Below, piece by piece: positions 21,520-32,490 of a stretch of 64,000 bases of DNA. Made by a program: the position numbers and the translations under genes. The number at the start of each line of letters is the position of its first letter. Position 1 is the first letter of the stretch. Source of the DNA: Beverwykella pulmonaria (Eukaryota; Ascomycota; Dothideomycetes; Pleosporales; Melanommataceae); contig BCHH01000004.1 of assembly GCA_001599595.1 (NCBI GenBank), positions 2,502,882 to 2,566,881 of the forward strand, given 5' to 3'. A model generated the notes under the pieces. The model worked only from the letters and a program-made list of their open reading frames with translations, made no database searches and was not told the origin of the DNA.

Positions 21520-23465
21520 CTACACAGCAAAACCTCCCGAATTTTTCTGTCTCGGCTCCCCGCCCGCCTCAAACGTGCCATTCTTCAACCTCCTTAGTCC
21601 CTGCGCCGTGCTCTGGCCAGGCGCCACCCACGTCACATTGTGCCCCAGTTCTTTCATAAACGCTACTGTCTGGTTGTCAAAGGCGTACTCGAAACTCACC
21701 TGCGCAGGGACGAGTTGGTCATGGATGCGCGGCTGGGCAAGCGCGAGGGGGACGGTGAGACCGCCGTCTAGGATATGCAAAAGGTTTTGGATGGTCGCTG
21801 TTATTATGCGAGAGCCGCCGGCGGCTCCGATGGCTATGTAGAAGGCGTTGGCGAGGGGGGCGTTGAGGTGCTCGACGATTACAGGGGAAATGGATGATAA
21901 GGGGCGTTTGCCTGGGCGCACAAAATTTGCGGGGCTGGGGATGTAACCGAAAGCGTTGGTGGTGTTGGGGATAGAAAAGTCCTGGGTAGCAGTGTTAGAA
22001 TGCGGTTGATGGGTGGAGGAAAAAAGGGGGTTTGAGGGATACATACGTTCATTTCGTTGTTCATGATAACGCCCGTTTCAGGGACGACTAACTTGCTTCC
22101 GAATAAGAGGTTGACGGTCGTCGTTAGGGTGATAGAAAGCCCCGTATAATCCGACGTAACGACGTGACTCGTCCCTGGTGTCTCAAGACTCTCAAGCCCC
22201 TTGGGGTCATAGTAGCTCACGTCGAATGTCGTAGTATCTTTAATCTTGGCCCGAATCTCAGCTGTAACTTCCTCGGATAACATCTGCTCCTGATACTCGT
22301 CTATGCCCTTCAGAAAAAGTGGGTCACCTAGATTACTCCGCTCGCCGTACGCGAATCTCATCGCCTCGTCCAGACGATGCGTGGTCAAATTCACGGCAGA
22401 AGGATCTCCAATTCCAGAATAACCTTCTAGGATTTTGAGGACTGCGAGTGCGACTTCGCCCCCGCTAGGTGCGCTACAACTAGTTAATTTGTAGTCCCGG
22501 TAGGTGATGGTTGATGGTTTCCGAATTGCTACCGTGTAGTTCTTCAAGTCTTCGAGAGTCATGGTGCCGTTCTGCGCTTGCAAGGCTCGAATCGTGGCCT
22601 CGGCAATCGGGCCTTCGTAGAACGCATCGGGACCTTCGGTAGCAATCGTCTCGAGCGTATCTGCATATCTCTTCCTCGAGATCGTTTCATTGAGCGTGAC
22701 CAGACGTCCTTTCGGCGCAAAGTCAAACGCGAATTGAGGATCGCTTACTAGGAAATTGGATGTGGCGGTCGCAGACTTCATGTAGTAGACGAGATCCTCG
22801 TTAACTTTCCAGCCGTCTCGTGCGACTTTGATTGCAGGCGCAAGGACAGTGGACCAAGGGAGAGAACCGTAACGCTCGTGAAGATGTTGGAGACCTCGGA
22901 CTTCGCCTGGAACGCCGGATGCGAGACCGCCGGTTAAGCTGGCTTGCTCGTTGTTCTTGTACATGTCCTCGAAGGCAGCAGCTGGGGCTGTTTCCCGGAA
23001 GTCAATGAATTCATAGCTGCCGTTGGCGGAGCGGACTAACATAAAGCCTCCACCTCCAAGGCCTAGATTTGGGGTAAGCCGAGATTCAGTCTTCCATAAA
23101 CGAAGGTACAAAAAAACCACGCGAGGGCGTCAAATGAGACAACAGTAACCATGCATACCAGAATGATACATGCCAACAACCCCTACGCAAAATACAGTTC
23201 CCACCAATGCATCCGCGGCATTTCCACCCTTCTTCAGCAACTCAATCCCAATATGACTACATATCTCGCTCTCAGACGCCACAGCACCTAAGTGGTTTTT
23301 CTCCAAGGCTGGCCGAGGCGATCCATACGGATAAAGTGTGCTCGCAATTGGGTTTCCAAGCGCAGCCTGTAGTGTCAACACGCCCGTGACGTAACGATAG
23401 AAATTAGGAAGCATAGCGGCGGGCAAAGGAAGGGAACTTAAGAGAAGAGAAAGAAGGGAGCTCAT
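21520..23465 (-). CDS. Gamma-glutamyltransferase (secreted or vacuolar)
   Basis: Cleaves the gamma-glutamyl bond of glutathione and transfers or hydrolyses the glutamyl group; an Ntn-hydrolase precursor that self-cleaves. Exons in coding order 23159-23465, 22047-23062 and 21520-21981, 594 aa, normal for the family. The N-terminus is hydrophobic (signal peptide or anchor). The large-subunit motifs are VASESEICSHIGIELLKKGGNAADA, GLGGGGFML and SGVPGEVRGL. The autocatalytic Thr is at about 400 in TPGTSHVV. The small subunit continues with SDYTGLSITLTTTVN, GSKLVVPETGVIMNNEM, RPGKRPLSSISPVIV and GAAGGSRI. Many N-x-S/T sites fit secretion. Introns are 96 and 65 nt; the second has a CTAAC branch site. 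All key residues seem present. Confidence 0.95.
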
Positions 23466-24945
23466 GAGCTCATCAGGTATTTAGCTTCCAACCTTGGTTA
23501 AACGAATTTCCAAGGCGACCCGAGATGTTGGAGAGCCGTCACTAATCTTGTTCCTGATTCGGCCCGTGGTATCACGGGAGTGGCAGCTGGATATACGTGC
23601 GTTGACCCGTTGCGGTTGGAATGAGGGCAAGCACGACGATGCTGGGGGTAAATTGCATCATTGCGGCTGTTTACAAGCTTTATGTAGCTTCGGCCAACGT
23701 GCAGAAGGCCTGGTGTTGTGTCCATCGCAGATAAGATAACAGTTCCTGCAGTGCTAGCATCGCTTAGCAACACATTGATTGTCCATCCACTTCTGCGCAT
23801 GTGGCATTTTTGGTTACTCGATCATGTCTTTGATGTGAGTAAACCATTCGTGTCAGCTTGATACAGTGAATTGATTAGAAATGTTTGCAGGCGGATGAAC
23901 GTGGAGGCATTTACCCACCTGCCCTATCGGGGATCGGCTTGCGCAAGACGCGCTTTGCCCCATCAGCGGGCGACATTTGGCTCTCGCAAGCGGATAGGGA
24001 TATCGCAAAAGCTTCCTTCACGAAATCGGTATGAGGTTTGCAAAGACTTGCGGCAGAATGATGAAATAGACATATTGAAAGATGTTAAAGGAAGCACAAC
24101 GTCAATCTAAGCCTCCTGCCTTTCCATGGATCGCCCACACAGCCTTGATGCTTCGGGACTAACGCTTCACGATATCTCGAATTCTCCTCATTCGTTGTCG
24201 ACATTGATGAAGAACGTGTTGTCCGAATCCCACCGTACTCCTTCGGGGGTGACAAGATGGACTACCACGTTCGATATCTTCACCGGAATTGAAATGGAGC
24301 ACACGTCTTCACTGGTTGTGAACCAGGTTACGTAGTCCCCACTAAGAGGTGTGCAGAGTAGATGTCTTCACCGGCCATATTGTGGAGTACGATGCCTGTA
24401 TCAAACACTCATACCTTTTCTCATATCAAGACAAGTTATGATTAAAATGTCTTGAGAGCTAGAATATGACACACGCACATTAAGGCATGCACCGAAAAGC
24501 ATATTGGTCCAGAAAAGCTCGGCCGAATAACATCACCAGAAGGACAGTGTATTCAGTATGTTGTAGGAATATGCAGTTCTGAGATAAATGGTTGGTGGCG
24601 ATTACCTATGTCTTGAAGTCTTTGATACACTTTTATAAGTCGGCTTCCCATACTTGAGTTTCATTGCTTGCTACATGTTCTGCACAGGTTGGATGTCTCA
24701 ATATACCCTCATCGTAAATTACATACAGAGATATACCCAAACGCCATCTTGATTCATCATACACGGTTGCTAACTCTACACCATGCGGACACCCATCCCA
24801 CTAGATCTAGATCCAACTCCAAGTCTCGCCATTCCTGAAAATTTTAACGCCAACAGTGCATCTATGCAATTGAAACCTCGCACGCAAAATCTCCGCCCCA
24901 GTTCTAAAATCGCCCGGCTCATCTTCCAACAAGCCCACCTAGCCA
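23466..24945. other. Intergenic region, 1.5 kb
   Basis: Lies between the start of the transferase and the 3' end of the Cys-rich membrane protein (both - strand). Short open frames only. The + strand from 24783 is open for 125 codons, but this is the shadow of the membrane protein's 3' end. Nothing else identified. Confidence 0.5.
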
Positions 24946-26100
24946 TCACAGCCCGTAAGCATGAGCCGGCGCCTCATAAACCGGCTGCCCATACTGATTC
25001 CTCGAGGGCGCAATATACGAATTATCAATCTCAACAGCCCCATGATGCGGCGCGGGGTTCCCATAATGCCCATAAGCAGGTGGTTGGTACGGTGGCGCCG
25101 GCGAATGCAGGGGCGCTGGTACCTCGACCGGTCTCGGTGTCTTATCAGGAAGCTTTGTGAAGCCGTCACTAGACATGGGGAAGTTATTTGAGTTGGTGCC
25201 TGCAGCGAGCTTCTTGCGATAGCGCCGCCGTACGAAGAACCAGACGAGGCCAATGGAAGCGATGAGGACGATGACACCACCTACGGCGCCGGCGATGAGG
25301 GGTACGGTGTGGGATTTGTGGGGTTGGTCCGTGGAGTCGGAAGTGGATGTTGCGGCGGCGGCGGCGGCAGTGTTGGAAGCGTGTGAGGCTGCTGCAGAGC
25401 CTGTAACTTTGGACTGCGGTCCCGCGCTTGTAGGTCTCGCGGTGGACGTTGGATCCGTACCGAAGTCTGCTGTCGCGGTGGGAGTCGCTATGGGGAGGCC
25501 AGCAGTGCCGGTGCTGGCGAGGTCTTTGATCACGGATGCGGTGCCGACGTCGAAGACTTTGGTGTCGTCGTTGCAGCATGTGCTTCCGTCTGAGCTGCAG
25601 CAGTACTTGTTTTGGCCGCATGAGACGAGGCGGTCATAGCTGCCAGCGACATCTGCTTTGGTGTTAATATGTGAGACGAGTTGTTCTTCAGCGTGGATTT
25701 TACCTCCGCTGGTGCAGTGCTGAAAGCATTTTTCGCTCTTCCATGTCTTGTCTGTACAAGCGCCGCGGAACATGTACTCGTAGCTTGCGCTTGGGTAGTA
25801 ACAAAGACCTAGCAGCTAACTATCAGCGTGCGTTCTTGGTGATGGGGGTGATTTGTTGTACCATTTGACAAACATTGGTCTCCTTCGCTGGGTATACAGC
25901 AGGATGTGAACTGATCGCCCGAGCACGCCTCATAAACATAGTCCGTTGGAAAAGATCCATCAGGATAGTAACTTCTCAAACAATCAGCACAATGCCCCAA
26001 TGTCTGTTTTCTGTAGTGGTACTCACCAAGACGCATCTACACTCCAAATTAGAAAACTACAAATAAACGCGCAAGAGAGCGACAAAAGTTGGAAACGCAT
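24946..26100 (-). CDS. Cys-rich single-pass membrane protein
   Basis: Exons in coding order 26027-26100, 25862-25971 and 24946-25808, 348 aa. Exon 1 encodes a signal peptide (RFQLLSLSCAFICSFLIWSVDA). The extracellular part has about 18 cysteines, starting with CYYPDGSFPTDYVYEACSG and a related second copy LCYYPSASYEYMFRGACTD, so it may be an internal duplication. A Ser/Thr/Ala-rich stalk with a polyalanine run follows, then one transmembrane segment at about 230-253 (VPLIAGAVGGVIVLIASIGLVWFF). It has a basic stop-transfer RRRYRKK and a Pro/Tyr-rich cytosolic tail (PAPPYQPPAYGHYG). This layout matches a large class of filamentous-fungal surface proteins, possibly sensors or wall-linked, but I cannot assign a named family. 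Introns 55 and 53 nt. Confidence 0.85.
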
Positions 26101-28442
26101 CTTAGCTCAACACAATAAAGAATGACTTGGTTCAAAAGAATGACGAATGAGTGGCAAAAGCGAAAGGGAAGAGGAAAAGAAGAAGAAGCACAAGAAAACG
26201 GTGCCCCTCGAGCCGGCATTCAGCTGAACGCCAAACTCGCTTCCTAACGCAAACCCATACGAAGGCACCACCCTGGCGTAAATTTGAGGCGCCTTTTCGC
26301 CTAGAAAGGAGAATAAAATACGACGCCACATGAACCATCGTTGTAAAAAGGAAGAAATTGGCGAATGGGATGGCGTGATGTTGGGCATGGGGCCAAGAAA
26401 ACGACAACGGTTTTTGGAAACAGGGGAGAATACATGGGATTAATCCGAGATACGTATAGATTGCGGCTGGAGGCACCCATGGATGCTCATGCCCGGCGTT
26501 AACACACGAATACGATAGGTCAGATCGGGACTACAATTGCCCGAACAAGACGTAGAAATCCATGAGGAACGAAGAAAGATCAGAGGAGAAGTGCATTCTA
26601 AAGGCAAGTTGACCTAGAGAGAAGATGGCTAGATAACCATCCGAACTAAGTACGAAAATATCTAGACCGATCCCAAAGCCCCTAAATATTATCCAGTTGA
26701 ACTACGCCCCTAATAAGTGTTAACCTCATTTGAATTGGAAGATGCCTGCTATTAAATATCATCCCATGTCCCGAACATTAACCTTACACAGTTTGAATGT
26801 TCACATCGTGATATATGCAAGACCGCATAGAGTATGTATGGACATAGTCCGTACCCTAAGATGCGAAACTTTAGTCGACCACATGAGGCTCGTCGACTGT
26901 GCTGGGGCGATCGGAATCCACGTTCTCACCAGACCTTCACTTCTTTGCCGTGATGAGGCTAAGTCGCAGCTTTGATGCTTTAAGCTTGGCCTCAGAAACT
27001 GAGAGCTCAGCTTTAAGGTGTTAAATGGACAGATCCTAGATGTTGTTATTCCCATTGCTGTTAGAAAGGTAAGAATTGGAAGGACCACGCGAGTAGGTAC
27101 TAGAAGAAGTCGTGATGGAAGCGGTGAAGAAGACGAGTACTAATAAGTCGATAGAGCTCTTGCGCTGGGAACTGACGCCCACACTCTGTCCGAGGACAGA
27201 GACACTCCTGGACACTGTGGTTCGGCGATGTTCGGCGTATTGTCCAGAGCAACGACGCTTGGATTTCTCTGGTCGCTCCCAACCGACACTGTAGTCACGT
27301 CGAAGTCGCTTGGTGGATAATCTGTCTGTATATTTTCAGTGCCCATACGTGGCTCTAGGAGGTGTACCAAAAGAGCAGAAAAGGCGTCAAAAGAATTGTT
27401 GTGACCGTGAGGCCTGTCTCTATCAATCTCTTTAGATATAGATATCACCTATGCTTCCGCTTATTGCCTTACTTCCGAGCACGAGCTTCGTAGACCTTGT
27501 GATTACGAGGACGACGAACGTTTTTACCCTTAGGGCCAATCGGTTGCTCCAGTTCCACTAGTTCTTCGTATCACAAATCCTCGTCGGAAGACTCGGGTAA
27601 GGATCTGTGTCTTGTTTTTGAGAGCGTCGGAGACGGCTGTGTGTTAACGGGCGAAAAAGATCTTTGCGTGGAGCGAATAGGCCGTTTAATGGACGGAAGG
27701 TATGCCAAGGCTGCCATCACCCACCGAAGTTGAAGCAGGCGAGCCGGGGGAAAGAAGGGGCCGCCGAAAATGAAACAATCCTATCTGTTGTTTTCACCCA
27801 TAAACAGTTCAATGACAAGTTGAGTCAAGAGAGGGCGGGAAGAGACCTGGAGGAACCTTTGAAAAAGAGAACGACATTCTAGAGAATTAATGATGAGTGA
27901 TTGACATCGTGTCTTAAATTGATTATGGGAACTTGGATTGGAAACGAAAAGGGATTTGAGTAGAAGAAAAGTAGACGTTGTAGGGGAAGAGATATGGTCG
28001 CTGTGACAGGAATTGGTATCAAGCTTTACCAAAGGTTTTATTCTCTGAAGCGAGACAATAAGAAGCGATTGCTTGAAGAATCATCTAATCGATCAGACGT
28101 GCATCTGTTGAACTCAAACTCAAATCTTCTTGTGATGACCTCATTGCCCAACAGTTTGGGAAGACATCGTCCTCAAAATGATAAAGCCCGCTCTCCTTCC
28201 AAGGCCTTTCCTATTTCGCTGACACTTTACGTGTGTCTGAATTCAATTTTGGAGATAGAACAACAACAAGAAATGATCAGTGGGATGGATTGAAGATGGA
28301 AACCGACAACGTTTTCGAAGGCCACTGGGGAGTCGGCACCACCTTCCCCATCCAAACCCATCCCACGCAACGTCTCGCTTCCTCTTCCCGCCTCCAGCAC
28401 TCCTCCCACCAACTCCCTTTCACTCCGCACCAACCCACCACC
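26101..28442. other. Intergenic region, 2.3 kb, with a possible gene relic
   Basis: Divergent region between the membrane protein and the IMPACT-domain gene. The - strand between about 27480 and 27680 reads as protein-like sequence (Ser/Pro-rich, then ELEQPIGPKGKNVRRPRNHK and a stop at 27472) interrupted by one TGA. This may be a decayed gene end or chance. The last 200 bp before 28443 are CT/CCA-rich leader. Confidence 0.4.
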
Positions 28443-29264
28443 ATGGCCCGCAAGCGGGAACGCTCTGTCTCCCCAACTCCCTCCTCAGAAATATTCCGGT
28501 CCTCAACAATCGAGGATCAGAAATCCTCTTTCACCGCCGCATTCTCTCCCTCCCTTTCCGTAAAAGCGCTTCAGAGCTTACCGGAATTCGTGGGGGCATC
28601 GCATCGCATTACAGCATGGAGGAAACCCTCGCGTCAGCGGTCTTTGATGCCTCAGACCAAGATTTTGTACGACTTGGGATATGATGATGATGGGGAGAAG
28701 TGGGCGGGCGGGAGACTGCAGCACGTGCTCAATGACATAGAGATTGAGGGTGTCGTTGTGGTTGCGAGATGGTATGGTGGGACCAACATCGGTCCTATCA
28801 GATTTACGCATATCGAGAACTGCGCCAAAGAAGCTATTTGGAAATGGAGGACTGCAGATGCGGCCGCCAAAAAAGAGCAGGCGGCCAAGAAGCAGAGAGT
28901 CGAAGAAGAGACGGCGCGAGCGGAATTGGAGAACAATTTGCGAGAACGAGATTCAAATATATTCGTTCTGAGGGGTCTGCTGGCTGATAAGAATGCTAAA
29001 CTGGATGATTCGGATCCGGTACCTCCAACGCCCCAAAAGAAGCCGCCGGACTATGGCACGATGTCCTTGGAGGCGCTGAAGAGAGTCGATAAGGCTCGTG
29101 ATGCAACGATTGCTTTCATCCTGAAGCAAATCGATAAGGTGGACGAGCAACTGAGATTGGTTGAGGCTCTCGAGGATTCTACGCAGGATTTTTGGAAGGA
29201 CGCAGAAGAGGATCCGAAGCCGACTGGAGACATTGCGCCAGCAGAAGAGAACAAGGAAGGATGA
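28443..29264 (+). CDS. IMPACT/YIH1 (UPF0029) domain protein
   Basis: An intronless 273-aa protein. After a short Ser/Pro N-terminus comes an Impact N-terminal (UPF0029/YigZ) domain, about residues 30-135. Its motifs are SSFTAAFSPSLS, AWRKPS, the signature DLGYDDDGEKWAGGRLQHVL, VVVVARWYGGTNIGPIRFTHIENCA and a closing helix. A long charged coiled coil follows (KKEQAAKKQRVEEETARAEL), then an acidic C-terminus. YIH1/IMPACT proteins bind GCN1 and restrain GCN2 activation, but they carry an N-terminal RWD domain that is missing here. This one is better called a UPF0029-only paralogue of unknown role. ATG 28443 sits in a strong context (ACCACCATGG). The frame is open further upstream to about 28233, including an in-frame ATG at 28296. 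Confidence 0.88.
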   Translation: MARKRERSVSPTPSSEIFRSSTIEDQKSSFTAAFSPSLSVKALQSLPEFVGASHRITAWRKPSRQRSLMPQTKILYDLGYDDDGEKWAGGRLQHVLNDIEIEGVVVVARWYGGTNIGPIRFTHIENCAKEAIWKWRTADAAAKKEQAAKKQRVEEETARAELENNLRERDSNIFVLRGLLADKNAKLDDSDPVPPTPQKKPPDYGTMSLEALKRVDKARDATIAFILKQIDKVDEQLRLVEALEDSTQDFWKDAEEDPKPTGDIAPAEENKEG

Positions 29265-29586
29265 AATACGCATCAGCTCATGGACAAATCACATTACACG
29301 TGCCTCACTACCGACTTCTCCTCCAGCTAATGCACCACAGCGACAACCTGTCAACACATATGGACGATTGTAAATCACCTTACCGACTCGATTATGCAAA
29401 GAACAGGCTCCAGTATTTGCTCTATCAGAAGCACCAAAATTCGACGCCTAGGACTAGAACTCTTTATTGAGTCAATCTTAGAACCGGCGCACCGCCCTAT
29501 CATCCCCACCGACACACGAGGCAACACCCTCAACCTTGTCAAACGGTCTTCAAAACGTTCAGCCCACCAACCCGGCTTCCGAACCT
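29265..29586. other. Convergent spacer
   Basis: About 320 bp between two convergent stops; no coding signal. Confidence 0.5.
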
Positions 29587-30093
29587 CTACGAAGGCGCAC
29601 CATGAGAGAGAGCCTCACTAACCGCATCATTCGCCCTCCGAACCTCATCTCCTAGATCAACCCCTCGACCTTGCGTCTCCCCAAACATCGCCGCCATTTC
29701 TCCACTTGTATCTTTAATCATGCCGCACAGCCTATATCACATCAGCGCACTCCCCTCACTCCATCTATTCTCATCAACTCACATCATACACCTCCCCACG
29801 GAATCCTCCTTCAATTCATCCCTCTGCTCCTGACTCATACTCGCAGGCGGCACATTCGGCACCGTCCTCCGCGTGGCCGGCGTGTCTGGCGGAGGTAAGT
29901 TGTTCAAGATGGACTGGAACATGGCGTCCGTGCGAGTCGCAAAGTCGTGCATGAAGTAGATTTTCCCCTTACGGTCGGCGGATTGGGAGGCGTAGGCGGG
30001 GTGCGCTTCGAAGGCGGCGATGAGAGCTAGGTTTGCGGTGCGGATTTGCGGGATGCGCTGCGTGGCGTTGTCGGAGAATTGGGGGGACGGCAT
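29587..30093 (-). CDS. Small helical protein of unknown function
   Basis: Exons 29783-30093 and 29587-29731, joined across a 51-nt intron, 151 aa. The joined frame has a length divisible by three and reads sensibly through the splice (SVGRCMM then LCGMIKDTSG). The composition suggests an all-helical protein: TQRIPQIRTANLALIAAFEAHPAY, then MHDFATRTDAMFQSILNNLPPPD, a Pro-rich hinge and a second helical part. There is no signal peptide or membrane segment. Size and helicity recall small subunits of complexes such as BLOC or kinetochore assemblies, but no specific motif supports a choice. The weaker point is the exon 2 boundary, as GTGTATG and GTATGA lie just upstream of the chosen GTGAGT donor. 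Confidence 0.65.
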
Positions 30094-31673
30094 TGTGGTG
30101 GTGGTAGGTGGCTGGAAGGGTTGGAGAAGGTTAGAAGGGCTGGCAGCTGTTGGTTGTTGATCTAGGTGGGTGGAGTGCGGGGAGAATTTGACAGTGGATC
30201 ATCATACGAGGTATGCGCCAGCACTCCTGGTCCGTGCAAGTGTGCGGTGTGCATTGAAGGGATTCATGACGTATTACATCGTTGTTGCATGTTTCTCCTA
30301 ATGTCCGTTAGGTCGCGTTGTCCATGCGTGATTCTGCCCCTCCAACTTTCATGTACCCATGCTTGGGGAATCGCAAGATTTTCTGCTTCTTGATACGAAT
30401 TGTGTTCCCACTAAGCTTTGTACTGAGCATCAACAGTAACAGCAATCTTTAGAATGATTCGTTTGGTAACGTTGTATGGTTTGTTGAGCACTTGTTGCGT
30501 GGTTGTCACTTTGGATGAGGCACGCTAGAGCGCGGCATCACGTATAAGCATAGTATCAGCCTTGGTAGGCATCCTCGCCCTCGTTAGTTGGTATGTATGT
30601 GATTGCACGCAAAGAGTGTGCTCTCGGAAATAGAAAGGTCTCCTTCGAGGATTTAGATATTTAGGCTATGCAGTTTGATACAGTAAATATACAACATCGC
30701 ATCCTCATTTCCTCATTTCCTCATTTCCCCGGTTCTACGTCCCTTCTACACTCTCATGGCATATGTTGGTCTATAATCGTACTCGCCGTACCTATGCATT
30801 CAGGTCGTAGGAACCAGATCAAAGATACGGCTTGGGTTGCACATACTCTTCATCTCTACCAGCAACTCCCTCAGTCCCATCTTCTCCCCTCCTACTCACA
30901 ATCCCTTCCTAATGGCTCAAATTCCACCTCCCCTTCTTAATCCTCCGCATTAACAGCTTCCTCCCTTTTTTACTCTTCAGCCTTGCTAAAAACCCATGTC
31001 TCCGCTTCCTGACCAGATGACTCGGATTATACGTATCGCGGGGTCCGCAGCGTATCTGCATGCTCATCAAACCCGGATGTGCTGAAATCAGAGATTTCGG
31101 GACGAGGTCAAGGACGCCTTGCTCGCTGGGGCATGGGGAGAATGATGTGCTGGTGGATGAGGGATGGAAGGTGGTGCTGGGGAGGATCGGCCGACGCGGG
31201 GCGAGGAGAGAGAGGGAGCGTGTTGAGTGTGGGAGGCGGGATCTAAAATTGGAGAGTTAGCTAGGTGGATAGGATAGGAGGAGAGGGAAATACCGTTGTG
31301 AGAATACTAACTGGCCGAGTGATGGTCTGAGAGGTCTGGTTGTAGTGGTGTGTCGCGCGGCGAGCCGTAGGCAACGGAATGCGTTCATTGTGCTGCAATT
31401 GCCTTCTCGTTCCTCAATTCCGTTTTTCCTTCTCAAAGGTTCAAGCTTGGATTGTTTGATGCCGTATTGTCAGATGTCGAAGTTGGCGGTCCAGCACGCT
31501 TGGTGGAAGAAATTCCACGCGAAGACGAGCGCATGGCCCGAGCGCAAAAAGTTTGGCGCAAAAGTTCGACCTCTAAATCCTAATTCTGATTCACACTCCT
31601 CCAATTCCACGACCCACTACCAGCAGTCCACCTCACTTTACACAAAAACCTCACGCGCAAACCTACATCTAGA
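30094..31673. other. Intergenic region, 1.6 kb
   Basis: Between divergent unknown genes. There are short tandem-like CTCATTTCCTCATTTCC runs near 30706-30730 and a GGAGAGAGAG-rich stretch near 31200, but no protein-like frame. Confidence 0.5.
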
Positions 31674-32282
31674 ATGACGCCCGAAACCCTTCCCCCGTAC
31701 CGGCACCTCTCCAGCAAACCCATCACCCTCCCATCCGCCTCCACGCTCCTCACTCGCTTCCTCGCCAACAGTGAATCGCACCCGCACTTGCACCCAGATG
31801 CACTCATCACGCCAACAGGCGTAACATTCAGTTCCCATGGCGGACCTACCGGCGGCGTGGTAATGCACAACCTGCGGCGCGTGGCAGCAGGCCTGCGGGG
31901 CGAGTACTTAGAGCCGGAAGCCACGCCGGAGCCCGAGGAAGAGGAGAAGCGCCTGGAAAAGGGAAATTGGAAAGGGAAGGGGAAGGGGAAGGAGGGAGGG
32001 AAACAAGGGAAAGAAGTTGAGGGGTGGCAGGATATGTCGGAGTATGAAAGGGAGGCTGAGGTGGAGGTTGGGGAGGTGGAGGAGAGGAGTAATTTTGTGG
32101 GCGCTGGTGGCGAGGCGCCGGAGGTGCTGGTGGTGGATGATATGGACGACGGGAAGAAGAGAAAGAATGTGGATGGGGAGGTGGAGAGCAAATTGGATAA
32201 AGAGGCGAGAAAGAAGGCGAAGAAGCAGCGGAATAAAGAGTTGAAGAGAGAGAAGGAGAAGAAGAGGGCCGGGCAGGCGTAA
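31674..32282 (+). CDS. Lys/Glu-rich protein, probably nucleolar, unknown function
   Basis: Intronless, 202 aa. The first about 80 residues look conserved and compact: LTRFLANSESHPHLHPDALI, then TGVTFSSHGGPTGGVVMHNLRRVAAGLRGEYLEPE. The remainder is a highly charged tail: Lys/Gly repeats (GNWKGKGKGKEGGKQGK), acidic patches (EVEVGEVEE) and a final basic block (DKEARKKAKKQRNKELKREKEKK) that should act as a nuclear/nucleolar signal. A fungal ribosome-biogenesis or rRNA-processing role is a guess from composition alone. The opposite strand is open for 203 codons, but its Ser/Pro/Phe-rich translation is a mirror of this Lys/Glu-rich frame. Confidence 0.7.
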   Translation: MTPETLPPYRHLSSKPITLPSASTLLTRFLANSESHPHLHPDALITPTGVTFSSHGGPTGGVVMHNLRRVAAGLRGEYLEPEATPEPEEEEKRLEKGNWKGKGKGKEGGKQGKEVEGWQDMSEYEREAEVEVGEVEERSNFVGAGGEAPEVLVVDDMDDGKKRKNVDGEVESKLDKEARKKAKKQRNKELKREKEKKRAGQA

Positions 32283-32490
32283 AGAGTCGGTCGTTACGAG
32301 CAATCTCAATCAGCAACTTCATCACGTTCACGCGGGGATTACTGGATTCTAGATGTTCATGGCGATATATGCTTCATCTATATTTCTCGCCATCAACTGG
32401 ATCACTCCACGCCTCCCGATGCTTTTAGTCACCCACGAAGTGCCCGTCCCTAGAGAGCTAGGAATGGACACTATACCACGATTCTCTCGC

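Noticed and set aside
31580..32191. 203-codon - strand open frame
   Set aside because: Mirror of the Lys/Glu-rich protein at 31674-32282; its Ser/Pro/Phe runs are not protein-like.
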